Source of the DNA: Fundidesulfovibrio magnetotacticus | Lineage (GTDB): Bacteria; Desulfobacterota; Desulfovibrionia; Desulfovibrionales; Desulfovibrionaceae | Direction of reading: 5' to 3' | Assembly: GCF_013019105.1 (NCBI RefSeq) | Contig: NZ_BLTE01000005.1 | Location: 62,001 to 126,000, forward strand | Length of the DNA stretch: 64,000 nt | Shown here: in pieces, positions 17,904 through 25,983 of the stretch | Numbering within the stretch: the first letter of the stretch is position 1 | How the letters are laid out: every line of letters begins with the position of its first letter | Notes under the pieces: model-generated | Seen by the model: the letters and a program-made list of their open reading frames with translations, nothing else | Told to the model about the DNA's origin: nothing | Databases searched by the model: none | Made by a program: the position numbers and the translations under genes

Positions 17904-18317
17904 ATGGCCGACAAGGCGGCGCGGTACAAGGACGCGCCCATCGTCTCAGATCACATCCCTGGCGGGGAACTTGACCGGAAAGCGCCGGAACCCGACGTCA
18001 AGCAGCACATCCAGGGATACATCACGAAGGAGGACCTCAAGAATCAGGGGGAATTGTTCTACAAGGGCTATACCAACGAAGGGAAGCCCTCGGACGAGGA
18101 GATGTGGCATGCGCCCCCGGCGCAGAAGCTTGGAAGGATCGCCGATTCCATTGCAAAATACCCTGGTGGCGAGGGCTTGAACGATCTCGGAAAGATCGGG
18201 AAAAAGCTCTACAATGGAGAACCGTTGAGTGACGCAGAAAAATGGCAGGCCACCTACCACACAGGGAGGGTAGCTGCGGGCCTCGCGGGAGCATACATAT
18301 ATAAGCGTATGCGCTGA
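17904..18317 (+). CDS. Orphan ORF of unknown function, possible 3' remnant
   Basis: 137 residues from an ATG, or 151 from a GTG at 17862; neither has a convincing ribosome binding site. The frame is open far upstream but overlaps the GGDEF gene there. The sequence is charged and helical (DLKNQGELFYKGYTNEGKPS, KLGRIADSIAKY, ends AAGLAGAYIYKRMR), with no domain I recognise. Its composition is visibly lower in GC than its neighbours. It may be a small acquired gene or the C-terminal end of a larger protein that lost its 5' part. Confidence 0.45.
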   Translation: MADKAARYKDAPIVSDHIPGGELDRKAPEPDVKQHIQGYITKEDLKNQGELFYKGYTNEGKPSDEEMWHAPPAQKLGRIADSIAKYPGGEGLNDLGKIGKKLYNGEPLSDAEKWQATYHTGRVAAGLAGAYIYKRMR

Positions 18318-18706
18318 CCTGGAACGCGTTCAGCTGCATTTTCCACAAACCTGCTGTCATGGTCTTCACGATGACTTTAGCCGGAAACCATGAGAGCAGC
18401 ATACATCGACGAATCAACGCAGAATGGAGCCACTCGAGAACATATCGAACCACAACGACTGACTAACTGCACACATACGCTGGGAGAAGTGTAAAATGAT
18501 ATATAATCACCATGCACATCACGAACACAACAATATTTTTAACATAGTTAAGCGCTGCCACGCACTTCGCCCTTTTAACCACGAACAAGAAAACCTAAAA
18601 ACATAAACAAGAATAATATTTATGAACACAAACTCCATAGCCGCAAGCCTCAACGTCGATCTCATAAAATGATACACGCCACCCCCAATAATATGGCTAC
18701 AACAAA
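18318..18706. other. AT-rich intergenic stretch
   Basis: This 389-bp stretch is far richer in A+T than the rest of the window, above all 18480-18710, which is about 60 percent A+T by eye. No open frame with plausible protein sequence is present. It resembles horizontally acquired or degenerate DNA, or a long AT-rich regulatory region. Confidence 0.6.
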
Positions 18707-18883
18707 TTAACGTCCAACCTTCCCCGCAACGCACGCATACAAGTCCTTGAAAAAGAAGCGCCCTGTATGAAACGCATGGATGCCCACGTAGAGCATCGAC
18801 ACGATGCACAGCGAGCACACCACGGGGCCAACCACCTGCCAGGAGCAGGCCTTCGCGAAGGCCGCCTTGATCCGGTCGATCAT
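18707..18883 (-). CDS. Small membrane protein of unknown function
   Basis: 58 residues. The ATG at 18883 is preceded by AAGGAGG at a good distance, a stronger site than most in the window, so this short frame is probably real. A single hydrophobic stretch (VVGPVVCSLCIVSMLYVGIH) makes one membrane helix, with an amphipathic basic N-terminus (MIDRIKAAFAKACSW) and a C-terminal tail carrying one more Cys. No family is recognised. It lies alone in the low-GC patch. Confidence 0.6.
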   Translation of the reverse strand: MIDRIKAAFAKACSWQVVGPVVCSLCIVSMLYVGIHAFHTGRFFFKDLYACVAGKVGR

Positions 18884-19385
18884 GGCTTGCGCCACCTCCT
18901 TCCGATTCGTCCGACGTGTCGGGCCACAAGGGGACGCCTGGACAGCCGCCCCTGCAAGCACGCCCCTGGAGATGCGCTCTCCCGGGCACACGCGCTTTCC
19001 CCCGGAGACACAGCGAGCCGCACATTCTCGCCGCCAACACTACGTCCCTTAAATACGCGCCACAAGATACACGGTCAACCTGGACAACCCCACTGCACGG
19101 GGGGGGCGAGCCGCACGCGGAAGGACACCGGCCGACTGAACGCCCCGGCGCAACGCTCATCCTCGCCCACAAGGCTTCCCGCCGCAGCGACGGCAAGACC
19201 TTCCTGCTCACGAGTGACGCCCTGGGCGACGTGGAACTGGCCCCGCACCGCACGCGCCATGCAGGCGCTCACCTGCGCTTCGGATGCCCGGCGGATGGCC
19301 TTCCCTCACACCTTCAGCTTGTCAGAATGATTCCTATTGACTACCTTACAGCCACAGAGATGAGATTCATCCGAGGGAGGTGGGC
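18884..19385. other. 502-bp region without a supported gene
   Basis: Several open frames cross it on both strands, but none has a ribosome binding site with a recognisable protein. G+C returns to the local norm by about 19000. It separates the small membrane protein from the DUF423 gene and may include promoters for both. Confidence 0.45.
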
Positions 19386-19769
19386 ATGTCCCGCGTGTTC
19401 GTGTTTCTGGGCGCCGTGTACTCGGCGCTTTCGGTGGCGTTGGGGGCCGTGGGCTCCCACGCGCTCAAGTCCCGGCTGGCCGTGGAGGCGCTCGCCACGT
19501 GGGAGATCGGGGTCCGTTACCAGATGTACCACGGGCTGGGCCTGATGGTGGTGGGCCTGCTGATGACCCGGTGGCCCGGGAAGCTCTTGACGGCGGGCGG
19601 CTGGCTGCTGGCGGCGGGCACGCTGGCCTTTTCGGGCACGCTCTACGAGCTGTGCCTCACGGGCGACCGCCTCTTCGTGCCCATCACGCCCACGGGCGGG
19701 ACCATGCTCGTGCTGGGCTGGTTGTGCGTGGCCGCGGCCGTGTTCGCCCACCGCTCCCCGGCCCGCTGA
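19386..19769 (+). CDS. DUF423 family inner-membrane protein
   Basis: 127 residues from the ATG at 19386, six bases after GGGAGG; an in-frame GTG at 19380 overlaps that site. The opening FLGAVYSALSVALGAVGSHAL and the later YQMYHGLGLMVVGLL and GTLAFSGTLYELCLTG are characteristic of DUF423 (YgdD-like). Four membrane helices are predicted by eye, one from each main hydrophobic block. The function of the family is unknown. The gene converges on htpG. Confidence 0.88.
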   Translation: MSRVFVFLGAVYSALSVALGAVGSHALKSRLAVEALATWEIGVRYQMYHGLGLMVVGLLMTRWPGKLLTAGGWLLAAGTLAFSGTLYELCLTGDRLFVPITPTGGTMLVLGWLCVAAAVFAHRSPAR

Positions 19770-19784
19770 CCGCGCCCCGCGCGG

Positions 19785-19837
19785 AGCAAAAGAAAGCGCC
19801 CCGCCGGGTTCCGGCATCGAGCCGGTCCGGCGGGGCG
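19785..19837 (-). terminator. Candidate terminator of htpG
   Basis: An 11-bp inverted repeat (CGCCCCGCCGG at 19797-19807, complement at 19827-19837). On the minus strand it is followed by GCGCTTTCTTTTGC, a fair T-rich tail. The loop is long (19 nt), and the htpG stop lies 120 bp upstream with a repeat element in between. Confidence 0.45.
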
Positions 19838-19857
19838 ATCGAGGTCGTCGCGCTGGT

Positions 19858-19954
19858 GTTGCGCCCTCAAGGTCCGTCCTTACGGACTGTCAAGGCAAGC
19901 ATCCAAAACCACTGATGTTCATGTTGAAAAACATCAACATGTTTTTCAACATCG
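19858..19954. repeat. 97-bp dispersed repeat, copy 1
   Basis: Aligns almost without gaps to 62159-62254. Shared blocks include GTTGCG, CTCA, AAGGCAAGCA and CCAAAAC. The first stem (GGTCCG 19871-19876 / CGGACT 19883-19888) keeps pairing in copy 2 despite different bases. A second stem has perfect 14-bp arms (19921-19934 / 19939-19952, loop CAAC). It lies between the convergent DUF423 and htpG genes. Confidence 0.7.
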
Positions 19955-19959
19955 CGCCA

Positions 19960-21876
19960 CTAGGCCGCGCCGCCCTTCTTCAGCCCCGCGTACCAGCCGC
20001 TGGCCTGTTCGAGGATCGCGTTGACGCGCGCAACCATCTTGTGGGGATCGGCCAGGTAGCCCTCCAGGAGCAGGGCCGACTCGTAGAGCTGTTCTGCCGC
20101 CTGGGCGATGAAGGGGTCGGCCGGGTCGGCGGCCTGGATGTCCAGGAGGTTGCGGATCAGGGGATGGTCCGGGTTGATCTCCATGATCTTTTCGGGAACG
20201 GACTCGTCCTTTTGCATCAGGCGCATGAGCCGCTGCATCTGGGAGCTCATCTGGCCGTCGGCCGAGACGAGGCAGGAGGCGCTGGACTTCAAACGCTCGG
20301 TGGCGCGAACGTCCTTGACGCGCGGCCCCAGCACCTCCTTGATGCGCGCGACCAGGGCCTCGAAGCCGCTCTTCTGCTCGGCGGTGAGGGGCGCGGTTTC
20401 CGGTCCGGCGGGCGCGGCGTCGTCGAAGCTGGCCAGGTCCTGGGCCTGGGCCTGTTCGGCGGACTTGAAGGCGAACTCCTTGTAGCTGCCGATGGACTCC
20501 AGCACGAACTCGTCCACGGGCTCGTAGAGGAAGAGCACCTCGATGCCCTTGCGCCGGAACTGCTCCAGCAGGGGGTTCAGCTCCAGGGCCTCGCGGCTGG
20601 GGCCGGAGAGGTAGTAGACGGTCTTCTGGCCGTCCCTGGCGCGGGAGATGTAGTCGTCCAGGCCGGTGAGCCTGCCGGGGGCGTCCAGGCTGGAGGCGTC
20701 GAAGCGCAGGAGCTCGCCGTAGGCCTCGCGGTTGAGGAAATCGGAGTAGCCCAGCTTGAAGATCTTGCCGTGCTCCTTCCAGAGGGCGGCGTAGGCGTCG
20801 GGGTCGGCCTTGGCCTTCTTGCGCAGGCGCGAGAGGATCTCCTTGGTGACGGCGTGGGCGATGCGCCTGAGCACCGCGTTCTCCTGGAGCGTCTCGCGGG
20901 AGATGTTCAGGGGCAGGTCCTCGGAGTCCACCACGCCCCGGCAGAAGCGCAGGTATTCGGGGAGCAGCTCCTTGGCGTCCTTGGCGATGAGCACGCGGCG
21001 TACGTAGAGGTCCAGACCGCGCTCCAGCTTCTGGATGCCCAGGTGCTCGTCGGCCTTGGCGGGCACGAAGACCAGGGAGGAGAACTGCACCGGGGCGTCC
21101 ACGTTCATGTGGATGGTTTCCAGGGGGTCTTCGGGGTCGTGCGTGAGGAAGGTATAGAATTCCTTGTACTGCTCGGACTTCACCTGGCTCTTGGGCTCGC
21201 GCCAGATGGCGGGCACGGTGTTCACGCGCTCGCCGTCCACCAGGATGGGGAAGGCGATGAAGTGGGAATGGCGGTTGATCACGTCCTTGAGCACGTCGGG
21301 ATCGGCGAACTCCTTGGCGTCGTCCTTGAGGTGCACCTCGATGGCCGTGCCGCGCGGGACTTCCCCTTCGGCGGGGAAGAGCTCATAGCCGCCCAGGCCG
21401 TCGGAGACCCACACCCAGGACTGCTCCGAGGGATCGGCGGCGCGGGAGGTGAGCACCACCTTGCGCGCGGCCATGAACACCGAATAGAAACCCACGCCGA
21501 AACGGCCGATGATGGAGCTGGCCTTGGAGGCGTCGTCGCCCAGGGCCTTGAGGAAGCCCTCAGAGCCGGAGTGGGCGATGGAGCCGATGTTCTCCACCAG
21601 GTCGGCCTCGTTCATGCCGATGCCGGTGTCGGTGATGGTCAGGACGGCGTTGTCCTTGTCGGTGACGATGCGGATGTCCAGGGGCAGGTCGGGATCGGCG
21701 GGGGCCAAGCCCCGGCTCTGCTCGAAGCGCAGCTTCTCCAGGGCGTCTGAGGCGTTGGAGATGAGCTCGCGCACGAAGATTTCGCGGTTGGTGTAGACGG
21801 AATGCGTGATGATATCGAGAAGCTTGACGATGTCAGCCTTGAATTCGCGCTGCCGCGTCTTGGCGCTGTCGGACAT
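19960..21876 (-). CDS. htpG: Molecular chaperone HtpG (Hsp90)
   Basis: 638 residues, the normal bacterial length, with AAAGGAG before the ATG. The N-terminal ATPase domain is complete: LLDIITHSVYTNREIFVREL, ISNASDALEKLRF, TDTGIGMNEADLVENIGSIA and GRFGVGFYSVFMAA. The middle domain includes PLNISRETLQ, and the C-terminal dimerisation domain is present. HtpG is an ATP-dependent cytosolic chaperone. It lies upstream (in transcription terms) of nothing else; fmdB ends 75 bp before its start. Two hsp20 genes are encoded 1.3 kb away on the other strand. Confidence 0.97.
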   Translation of the reverse strand: MSDSAKTRQREFKADIVKLLDIITHSVYTNREIFVRELISNASDALEKLRFEQSRGLAPADPDLPLDIRIVTDKDNAVLTITDTGIGMNEADLVENIGSIAHSGSEGFLKALGDDASKASSIIGRFGVGFYSVFMAARKVVLTSRAADPSEQSWVWVSDGLGGYELFPAEGEVPRGTAIEVHLKDDAKEFADPDVLKDVINRHSHFIAFPILVDGERVNTVPAIWREPKSQVKSEQYKEFYTFLTHDPEDPLETIHMNVDAPVQFSSLVFVPAKADEHLGIQKLERGLDLYVRRVLIAKDAKELLPEYLRFCRGVVDSEDLPLNISRETLQENAVLRRIAHAVTKEILSRLRKKAKADPDAYAALWKEHGKIFKLGYSDFLNREAYGELLRFDASSLDAPGRLTGLDDYISRARDGQKTVYYLSGPSREALELNPLLEQFRRKGIEVLFLYEPVDEFVLESIGSYKEFAFKSAEQAQAQDLASFDDAAPAGPETAPLTAEQKSGFEALVARIKEVLGPRVKDVRATERLKSSASCLVSADGQMSSQMQRLMRLMQKDESVPEKIMEINPDHPLIRNLLDIQAADPADPFIAQAAEQLYESALLLEGYLADPHKMVARVNAILEQASGWYAGLKKGGAA

Positions 21877-21951
21877 GGACGGACTCCTTTGGCGTCTTGA
21901 TGGGGTGTGCGTTGAACGATCATCCGGCCGGACCGGCCGGGGCTAGGGGGC

Positions 21952-22185
21952 TCAGGAGAAGCCGCCCCCGCCTCCGCATCCGCCGCCGCCCAGGCCTGTG
22001 GGGAAGGGGCCGGAGGCGGGGTTGTCCGCGATGGACTTGCCCGTGTTGGGGCAGTTCACGGCGGAAAGGATGCGGGCCACCTGGGCGGACTGGCAGGCCG
22101 GACAGGCCGGGGCCTGACCCTGGGCGCTGACGAGTTCCTCGAAACGGCAGCCGCAGGCGGCGCACTGGTATTCATAGAGTGGCAT
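21952..22185 (-). CDS. FmdB family zinc-ribbon protein
   Basis: 77 residues from the ATG at 22185, after AAAGGAG. It starts MPLYEYQCAACGCRFEELVS, the conserved FmdB opening, and has the second pair CPAC about 20 residues later, forming a zinc ribbon. The C-terminus is a Gly-rich tail (GLGGGGCGGGGGFS). FmdB proteins are small putative regulators of unclear role. The start overlaps by 14 bp the end of the interrupted gene upstream, so both may share a transcript. Confidence 0.85.
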   Translation of the reverse strand: MPLYEYQCAACGCRFEELVSAQGQAPACPACQSAQVARILSAVNCPNTGKSIADNPASGPFPTGLGGGGCGGGGGFS

Positions 22186-22930
22186 GGTTCGCTCCTTTGG
22201 GCATCGGTCGGTCAAATAGCTTAAACAGCGTGGGGTTTCTGTCAAGACGGGGCGGAGCGGAGACGTGTGGGAGCGGGCGGGACTCCCCGCCGCGCGAGCC
22301 GCCCCGGGGCGCTGGGACGGCCGGGGATTTCGCCTGGGCGTGCATGTGGCGCTCCGCCAATTCCGCCCCATGGCGCAGGTAGCGGTAGAGCTCCGCGAAG
22401 GCCCCGAACTCGCTCCCCAGGTGCGGCATCACCAGACGGCGCAGCACGCCGGGAAGGCGCTCCAGGTAGTGCTCCATGAGGTGCATGGTCCGGTCGTAGA
22501 GATGATCGCGGGACTTGAGCAGGGCCACGGCCCGCTGCTAGTCGCGCTGCTTGATGTAGCCGGAGAGGCGCGCCTCCCGCTCCTTGAGGAAGGGCTTGAA
22601 ACTGGCCAGGGCGTCGCGCGCGCCTTCCCAGCGCGCGAGCGATTCGGGCTCGGCGGGAGCGGGGCCGTGGTCCAGCAGCCGGTCCCAGTCCAGGCCGCCG
22701 GGGTGGCCCTCCACGGCGGCCTGCCATGCGGGCCGCCGTTGCAGGTAGTCCAGCAGGGGCTCGAACGCGACGATGCAGGGGTCGTCGAGAGGCGTTCGCG
22801 CCCCGAGTTCGGGTTGCGCCACCGCGCCGCCGGGACCGGAAAGCGGGGCCTCTCCCGCGAGCGTGGGGTCGATTCCCCAGGGGGCTTGCGCCCCGGCCTG
22901 GCACGTCTGGGCATACGTCGGCATGGTCAT
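22172..22930 (-). pseudogene. Unknown helical protein interrupted by an in-frame TAG
   Basis: An ATG at 22930 with AGGAGG upstream opens 130 residues ending SGYIKQRD at a TAG (22538-22540). The same frame then continues for about 120 codons (QRAVALLKSRDHLYDRTMHL, MEHYLERLPGVLRRL, FAELYRYLRHGAELAERHMH) to 22172. Both halves have the same charged helical character and codon bias, so they were probably one protein of about 252 residues. The second half could start at a GTG (22528) but has no ribosome binding site. The alternatives are a nonsense mutation, a sequencing error, or readthrough. I do not recognise the family. Transcription likely starts from the palindrome promoter at 22985-23032. 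Confidence 0.6.
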
Positions 22931-22984
22931 GGATGGTTCCTCCTACGGTCGATTGCGGACCTGCCGAAGGTCCGATGACCGTGC

Positions 22985-23032
22985 ATTGTATGCAGGAGGA
23001 AACGAATTGCACCCCACATAGCGCTATGTGGG
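22985..23032 (-). promoter_or_regulatory. Palindrome-promoter element, copy 1
   Basis: Perfect 20-bp palindrome CCCACATAGCGCTATGTGGG at 23013-23032. Reading on the minus strand, a TACAAT hexamer (22985-22990) begins 23 bases after it, preceded by TCCTG. Expected transcription start is near 22978, about 48 bp before the ATG at 22930. No good -35 hexamer is present; the palindrome ends at the -35 position, as expected for an activator-dependent promoter. Two more copies have identical geometry (49026-49073 and 49223-49270). Confidence 0.7.
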
Positions 23033-23104
23033 CGACCCGTAAAAATTTTCCGCCGTCGCGCCCCCTCCGGCCCAGCCCGTGCACCAGGGCGACCCTCGAC
23101 CTTC

Positions 23105-23132
23105 TTGACGCCAGGACGCCCGTGATTATGGT
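23105..23132 (+). promoter_or_regulatory. Candidate sigma70 promoter of the hsp20 pair
   Basis: TTGACG (23105-23110), 16-bp spacer, TATGGT (23127-23132). It lies 35 bp before the hsp20 start and just upstream of its AGGAGG. No CIRCE or clear sigma32 element was found. Confidence 0.4.
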
Positions 23133-23166
23133 AAACTTCGAAAACGATCCCTCAGGAGGTTTCCTT

Positions 23167-23583
23167 ATGGTCATCGACTTCAGTCCCCTCTTCGGGCAGC
23201 AGACGCCCCTCGACCGGATCTTCGAGGCCTTCTGGTCGCCCTCCATGGCCATCTCGCAGAGGCCCTACGCCTACCCGCCCGTGAACATCTCCGAGACGCC
23301 CGACGCCATCACCGTGCGCTGCGAACTGCCCGGCATGGACATCTCCGAGATCGACCTGACGCTCACCGAGTCCAGCCTGGCCATCAAGGGCGAGCGCAAG
23401 TCCGCCAAGGGCAAGTACTACCGCCAGGAGCGCCCCACCGGCGCGTTCCAGCGCGTGGTCAACGTGAGCGCACCCATCGACCGCGAGAAGGTCGCCGCGC
23501 GCATGAAGGACGGCCTGCTGGAAATCACCCTGCCCAAGAGCGAAGCCAGCAAGCCCCGCAAGATCTCCATCGACATCGCCTAG
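23167..23583 (+). CDS. Hsp20/alpha-crystallin family small heat shock protein (1)
   Basis: 138 residues from the ATG at 23167, eight bases after AGGAGG; the frame is open upstream but unsupported. The alpha-crystallin domain spans about 38-135: PPVNISETPDAITVRCELPG, SSLAIKGERKS, and the closing GLLEITLPKSEASKPRKISI with the IxI motif (ISI) at the very end. Small heat shock proteins hold unfolding clients in the cytoplasm until ATP-dependent chaperones refold them. It is followed after 15 bp by a second hsp20. Both lie opposite htpG. Confidence 0.94.
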   Translation: MVIDFSPLFGQQTPLDRIFEAFWSPSMAISQRPYAYPPVNISETPDAITVRCELPGMDISEIDLTLTESSLAIKGERKSAKGKYYRQERPTGAFQRVVNVSAPIDREKVAARMKDGLLEITLPKSEASKPRKISIDIA

Positions 23584-23598
23584 GACGGAGGACGCGCC

Positions 23599-23967
23599 AT
23601 GAGCGAGAACCAGAGAAACGAGGAAAGGGGCCTGCCCCGCGTCAAGCCCGCCACCGACATCGTGGAGACCGAGGACGGCTTCTACATCTACATGGATATG
23701 CCCGGCGTCTCCAAGGAGGCCCTGGTCATCGACCTGAACGAGGACGAGATCAAGGTGTCGGGCCGCACGGCCTACCCCGCCTCCGAAGCCGAGGAGAAGC
23801 TTATCCACGTGGAGTTCGGCAACGGCGAATACTACCGGGGCTTCACCCTCTCCCACATCGTGGACAAGCACCGCATCAACGCGGTGCTCAAGAACGGCGT
23901 GCTGGAACTGCACCTGCCCAAGGCCGAAAAGGCCCAGCCCCGCAAGATCGAGATCCAGATGGGCTGA
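23599..23967 (+). CDS. Hsp20/alpha-crystallin family small heat shock protein (2)
   Basis: 122 residues. A short N-terminal arm (MSENQRNEERGLPRVKPATD) leads into the alpha-crystallin domain: VETEDGFYIYMDMPGVSKEA, DEIKVSGRTAYP, GVLELHLPKAEKAQ, ending PRKIEIQMG. Only about a third identical by eye to the first hsp20, so an old duplication. Tandem pairs like this often co-assemble. Its spacing of 15 bp after the first gene supports one transcript. GGAGG precedes the ATG. Confidence 0.93.
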   Translation: MSENQRNEERGLPRVKPATDIVETEDGFYIYMDMPGVSKEALVIDLNEDEIKVSGRTAYPASEAEEKLIHVEFGNGEYYRGFTLSHIVDKHRINAVLKNGVLELHLPKAEKAQPRKIEIQMG

Positions 23968-24318
23968 TCGGGCGGCAGAGCCTCCAGCGCCCCAGAAACG
24001 CCCCAACCGATGCCCCCCGGAGCGATCCGGGGGGCATCGACCTCTCCGGGCCGCCGTGCGCCGTGGCGCAAGGGCCGGGGTATCCGCGCCTCGCGCGTGC
24101 CCGACGCGAAGCGTCCGAAAAGGGCGGCGCGCCAGGCGTTCGCCCCGGCTGCCGAGCGGGCTTTCCCCTTGCCCCGCTTCCCGGAAAAAGGTAGCGATGC
24201 GAAGGGTTCAGTGTCGGCCCGCCCTGTTTGCAATGCCGGGGTACATGGCCTATCCTGTCGGCCCAACGCGCCGGGGCATCGTCTCCGCGCGAAACGCCTT
24301 TCCCAACGGGGTTTCACC
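23968..24318 (+). other. 351-bp spacer with a strong hairpin
   Basis: A perfect 14-bp stem with a GCGA loop at 24008-24039 (CGATGCCCCCCGGA and its complement) lies 40 bp after the second hsp20. It is not followed by T residues, so it may be a transcript-end stabiliser rather than an intrinsic terminator. The rest, up to folD, contains only shadow frames. It must hold the folD promoter, which I could not place. Confidence 0.55.
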
Positions 24319-25167
24319 ATGCTGCTTCTCGACGGCAAGGCCACGGCCCAGGCCCTGCGCCAGGAACTCGCCCAGGAAACCGCGCGGCTGGCCGAACAGT
24401 ACGGACGCACGCCCCACCTGGCCGTGGTGCTGGTGGGCGACGATCCGGCCTCCCAGATCTACGTGCGCAACAAGGAAAAGGCCTGCGCCGACGCGGGCAT
24501 TCGCTCCACCGCCCACCGCGTGGAGGCCGAGATCGGCCAGGCGGCCCTGGAGTCGCTGGTGTCTGGCCTCAACGCCGACCCGGACATCGACGGCATCCTC
24601 GTGCAGGCCCCCCTGCCCAGGGGCCTGAACCTCCTGGACGTGCAGTCCCTGGTGGACCCGGCCAAGGACGTTGACGGCTTCCACCCCGTGAGCGTGGGCC
24701 GCCTCTCCATCGGCCTGCCCAGCCTTCCTCCCTGCACCCCGGCGGGCGTCATGTTCCTCCTGGAGAAATACGGCATCCCCTGCTCCGGCAGGAAGGCCGT
24801 GGTGGTGGGGCGCTCCAACATCGTGGGCAAGCCCATGGCCCTCATGCTCACCAAGGCCGACGCCACGGTGACCGTGTGCCACTCCCGCACCAGGAACCTG
24901 GCCGACGAGTGCCGCCAAGCCGACATCCTGGTGGCGGCCATCGGCCGGGCGAAGATGATCACGGCGGACATGGTCAAGCCCGGAGCCGTGGTGATGGACG
25001 TGGGCATGAACCGCGACGAATCCGGCCTGTGCGGCGACGTGGACTTCGCCTCGGTGAAGGAGGTGGCCTCGGCCATCACCCCCGTGCCCGGCGGCATCGG
25101 CCCAATGACCATCGCCATGCTGCTCAAGAACACCGTCCAGGCGTACCTGTGGCGCATGGGGGCGTGA
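24319..25167 (+). CDS. folD: Bifunctional methylene-tetrahydrofolate dehydrogenase/cyclohydrolase
   Basis: 282 residues from the ATG at 24319; the longer frame upstream is not coding in character. FolD interconverts methylene- and formyl-tetrahydrofolate for one-carbon metabolism. The catalytic YVRNKEKAC (Tyr-x3-Lys) is present, then [25 protein letters not shown], the Rossmann-fold [14 protein letters not shown], and VTPVPGG in the variant form [17 protein letters not shown]. Full length and apparently intact. The PEBP gene starts 30 bp later. Confidence 0.96.
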   Translation: MLLLDGKATAQALRQELAQETARLAEQYGRTPHLAVVLVGDDPASQIYVRNKEKACADAGIRSTAHRVEAEIGQAALESLVSGLNADPDIDGILVQAPLPRGLNLLDVQSLVDPAKDVDGFHPVSVGRLSIGLPSLPPCTPAGVMFLLEKYGIPCSGRKAVVVGRSNIVGKPMALMLTKADATVTVCHSRTRNLADECRQADILVAAIGRAKMITADMVKPGAVVMDVGMNRDESGLCGDVDFASVKEVASAITPVPGGIGPMTIAMLLKNTVQAYLWRMGA

Positions 25168-25197
25168 CGGCCCCCGGAACACCCTGGAGACCTGCAC

Positions 25198-25731
25198 ATG
25201 AAGGGCTTTGCGCGCGCGGCCTTCCTGGCCGCCTTGTTCCTCTTCCTCGCGGGCGCGGAGGCCCGGGCTTCCGCGCTCTCGGTCTCGAGCCCGGCCTTCA
25301 AGGACGGCGAACGCATGCCCCGTCAGTCCGGATGCGAGGGGGGCGACCGCTCCCCGCCCCTGCAGGTGGTGGGCGTGCCCGGCGAGGCCAAGTCCCTGGC
25401 CATCCTCATGACCGAGCAGGACTCGCCCAGGGGGCAGCAGCCCTTGTGGATCGCCTACAACCTGGCCCCCACCTACATCTCCATCGCCGAGAACCAGCCC
25501 AGGACCCGCCAGCTCAAGGGCGGCGGCATGCAGATCGCCCTGGGCAACGCCAAGCCCGGCTACACCGGGCCCTGCCCCCCGGCCGGGGTCACGCGGCGCT
25601 ACCTCATCGAGGTGTTCGCCCTGGACTCCCTGCTGGACCTGCCCGAGAACGCCACCAAGCAGGATTTCCTCCTGGCCGTGGAGGGCCACATCCTGGTCCG
25701 GGGGTGGATCACGGGCCGCTATAAGAAGTAA
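25198..25731 (+). CDS. Exported YbhB/YbcL (PEBP) family protein
   Basis: 177 residues. A signal peptide (MKGFARAAFLAALFLFLAGA, cleavage near ARA-SA) is followed by a phosphatidylethanolamine-binding-protein fold in its bacterial form: LSVSSPAFKDGERMPRQSGC, DRSPPLQVVGVPGEAKSLAI, MTEQDSP, GYTGPCPPAGVTRRYLIEVF and ALDSLLDLPENAT. Bacterial homologues have no established ligand. It should be periplasmic. The gene follows folD by 30 bp and may share its transcript. Confidence 0.9.
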   Translation: MKGFARAAFLAALFLFLAGAEARASALSVSSPAFKDGERMPRQSGCEGGDRSPPLQVVGVPGEAKSLAILMTEQDSPRGQQPLWIAYNLAPTYISIAENQPRTRQLKGGGMQIALGNAKPGYTGPCPPAGVTRRYLIEVFALDSLLDLPENATKQDFLLAVEGHILVRGWITGRYKK

Positions 25732-25920
25732 CGGCCGTTTCGGGAACGAACCGGATCGCCGCCAGCGCCCGGCGCGCTCGATGATGGGCCGCCGCCCCCC
25801 CCCGCGCGCAACGCGACAAAACGCCGCCCCGGCCTGCATCAAGGCCGGGGCGGCGGTTCGTTTGAGGGCAGGGCCGCCGCCGGGTTCTCATTCGAGCTGA
25901 GAACGGCCTTGCCGCTCCGT

Positions 25921-25960
25921 GGCTGCTGATAAAGTCGGCTTTGCGGCTTTTTCAGCGGCC
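25921..25960. repeat. 40-bp dispersed repeat, second copy
   Basis: Begins GGCTGCTGATAAAGTCGGCT and ends CTTTTTCAGCGGCC. It is the inverted counterpart of the element at 1470-1510, with only a few differences, and each copy is itself an imperfect palindrome. It lies 25 bp after the stop of the b5/DUF2231 gene and may act as a terminator on the plus side of the convergent pair. Confidence 0.65.
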
Positions 25961-25983
25961 CCGCGCGACGTGGGGGGCGAGCC

